Shown here piece after piece: positions 6,105-7,072 of a stretch of DNA of 7,072 nucleotides. The translations under genes were made by a program, and so were the position numbers. This stretch comes from Candidatus Woesearchaeota archaeon (GTDB taxonomy: Archaea; Nanobdellota; Nanobdellia; Woesearchaeales; JACPBV01): positions 1-7,072 of the forward strand of contig JAHWHQ010000046.1 of assembly GCA_019323195.1 (NCBI GenBank). The letters are read 5' to 3'. The notes under the pieces are model-generated. The model saw only the letters and a program-made list of their open reading frames with translations, searched no databases and had not been told where the DNA came from. The number at the start of each line of letters is the position of its first letter. The stretch's first letter is position 1.

Positions 6105-6267
6105 GCTCCATCCATAAAATCCTTCGGGGTTGCCATCGGCTCGCTCAGAGCCTGTCATTTCTTTAAGAGCGGCCCCTCCCCGTAAGGGGCATCACCCTCC
6201 ACTAAGGATGTGTAAGGGAATGCATCGCTCGCAAATTTGATGGCAACCTTCATTTTATGGATGAAGC
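6105..6267 (-). repeat. Foldable element with terminal inverted repeats, copy 2 (inverted, shorter)
   Basis: This is the reverse complement of copy 1 without its 94-nt extra segment: 163 nt with about 10 mismatches by eye. The ends are GCTCCATCCATAAAAT (6105-6120) and ATTTTATGGATGAAGC (6252-6267), with one substitution in the terminal stem. The internal hairpins of copy 1 are all conserved. The direct repeat TTACATC occurs at 6097-6103 and 6271-6277, 1 and 3 nt outside these ends, and might be a target-site duplication. The element fills most of the 238-nt gap between rnfB and the regulator gene, and no ORF is evident in it. Confidence 0.85.
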
Positions 6268-6283
6268 ACATTACATCAAAAAG

Positions 6284-6291
6284 TATTTAAA
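6284..6291 (+). promoter_or_regulatory. Archaeal TATA-like box of the HTH regulator gene
   Basis: TATTTAAA lies 35 nt before the ATG at 6319, giving an expected start site within a few bases of the ATG. It begins 17 nt after the end of repeat copy 2. The regulator therefore appears to be transcribed independently of rnf. Confidence 0.55.
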
Positions 6292-6318
6292 CCTGCACAT
6301 TAATTCTTAATCTGTAAG

Positions 6319-6987
6319 ATGTGGGTCGCAAAGCTAAAGCTGAAGCATGAGGACTGCGTAATAGGAAGAAGATGCAAGAGGTATAATGTCATCTCCATAG
6401 GGATACCGTTCGGGTCATACCAGGAAGGGGATAAGGCATATTTCTCGCATTTTGAAACATTGGTAGGGGATAATGAAAAAATCTCCAGATTCATAGAAGA
6501 CCTTAAAGAAGACCCCTCAATAAGCAATATAGAGGTGCAGGGAAACTCCATATTCTTTGTCAATGAGATGCCTGCACAGCAGACAATCCCGAACACCCAC
6601 TACAACAAGAAGATATTCCTTATAAAGCCTATAATGGTGGATGAAAAGGGTTATGAGAACTGGGAGATAGGGTCATGGAATGAGCAGGTACTGAGGGATT
6701 TCATCGTCAACCTGCAGAAAGAGCATTTCGAGGTAAAGCTGCTGAAGATAGAGAATGAAAAGGTAAATGAGATATACTTCCCGCAGGTGATGCCTTTCCT
6801 TACAAAAGGCCAGAAAAGGGCTCTTGAGCTGGCAACGCAAAGGGGGTATTATGATTTTCCAAGAAAGACAGAGCTGAAGGACCTGGCAAAAGAGGCAGGA
6901 ATATCCCTTTCTACGTTCAGGGAGCACCTAAGAAGGGCAGAGAAAAGGATAATGCCCGACCTTATAAGGAATGTCAGGGATGAGTAG
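6319..6987 (+). CDS. HTH_10 (bacterio-opsin activator-like) transcriptional regulator
   Basis: 222 residues. The C-terminal part, about 161-216, matches the HTH_10 pattern: LTKGQKRALELA, a GYYDFPRKT linker, ELKDLAKEAGIS, then the recognition helix around STFREHLRRAEKR (198-210). The N-terminal 160 residues contain no domain I can name with certainty. They begin MWVAKLKLKHEDC and include H10, C13 and C19, and resemble the N-terminal region of similar small archaeal regulators, possibly a ligand- or redox-sensing module. It has its own promoter and sits directly downstream of rnf in the same direction, so control of rnf is possible but unproven. The start is supported by the TATA-like box and the MW opening. 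An effector cannot be assigned. Confidence 0.85.
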   Translation: MWVAKLKLKHEDCVIGRRCKRYNVISIGIPFGSYQEGDKAYFSHFETLVGDNEKISRFIEDLKEDPSISNIEVQGNSIFFVNEMPAQQTIPNTHYNKKIFLIKPIMVDEKGYENWEIGSWNEQVLRDFIVNLQKEHFEVKLLKIENEKVNEIYFPQVMPFLTKGQKRALELATQRGYYDFPRKTELKDLAKEAGISLSTFREHLRRAEKRIMPDLIRNVRDE

Positions 6988-6988
6988 G

Positions 6989-7005
6989 AAGAATAGTTCT
7001 TTTTT
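6989..7005 (+). terminator. Possible T-rich terminator between convergent genes
   Basis: AAGAA 6989-6993 and TTCTT 6997-7001 form a short inverted repeat that runs into six T residues at 7000-7005, directly after the regulator stop codon. Archaeal transcription commonly ends at T-tracts. The stem is short and may be incidental. Confidence 0.35.
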
Positions 7006-7072
7006 ATCCCCTTGTATATTTTCCCATAAGCTTTGCTTCAGCTATCTTATGCTTCTCAACTTCACTATAAAA
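7004..7072 (-). CDS. C-terminal fragment of an unidentified convergent gene
   Basis: Read on the minus strand from the window edge, 22 codons are open and end in TAA at 7004-7006: the residues are FYSEVEKHKIAEAKL followed by MGKYTRG. Composition is protein-like (charged, helix-forming) and codons match the neighbouring genes. It is too short to identify a family, and a chance open stretch cannot be excluded. If real, the gene converges on the HTH regulator with 16 nt between the stops. Confidence 0.4.
   Translation of the reverse strand, partial: FYSEVEKHKIAEAKLMGKYTRG

Noticed and set aside
1..6267. Insertion-sequence transposon with its own transposase
   Set aside because: No transposase or integrase reading frame exists in or between the repeat copies; every gene between them is assigned to bud32 or rnf.

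Overview
The window looks archaeal. Three genes (bud32, rnfC and a C-terminal HTH regulator) are each preceded by an A/T-rich TATA-like box about 30-35 nt before the ATG, the spacing expected for leaderless or near-leaderless archaeal transcripts. The first gene is a stand-alone Bud32-type kinase, and the last is an HTH_10 (bacterio-opsin-activator-like) regulator, a class typical of archaea. Arginine codons are mostly AGG/AGA and ATA is common throughout. The lineage cannot be fixed from sequence alone. A free-standing Bud32, rather than a Kae1-Bud32 fusion, and the absence of a multihaem cytochrome beside rnf both argue against a Methanosarcina-type methanogen. A DPANN or other uncultivated archaeon is plausible.

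Layout: 1-257 is a foldable element with terminal inverted repeats. 313-912 is bud32. 913-1080 is an intergenic region holding two abutting perfect stem-loops and the rnf promoter. 1081-6080 is a compact six-gene operon, rnfC-D-G-E-A-B, with gaps of at most 10 nt or overlaps of 4-14 nt. 6105-6267 is a second, inverted and shorter copy of the foldable element. 6319-6987 is the HTH_10-type regulator. 7004-7072 is the C-terminal end of a convergent minus-strand reading frame that runs off the window.

The six rnf products form a complete membrane-bound ion-translocating ferredoxin:NAD+ oxidoreductase. RnfB (polyferredoxin) takes electrons from ferredoxin. RnfA and RnfE carry the paired intramembrane cysteines. 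RnfD and RnfG carry threonine sites for covalent FMN. RnfC carries two 4Fe-4S motifs and the glycine-rich flavin/NADH domain. All expected cofactor residues are visible, so the complex should be functional and could conserve energy as a Na+ or H+ gradient. The regulator next door is a candidate controller, by position only.

The least ordinary feature is the repeat family. Two copies about 94% identical (by eye, excluding a 94-nt indel) bracket bud32-rnf in inverted orientation. Each can fold into a long terminal stem with internal hairpins, and the three substitutions that fall in stems all keep pairing through G-U wobble in one orientation. It may be a MITE-like mobile element, a structured RNA, or both. 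The tandem hairpins immediately upstream of the rnf TATA box are the second notable non-coding structure.
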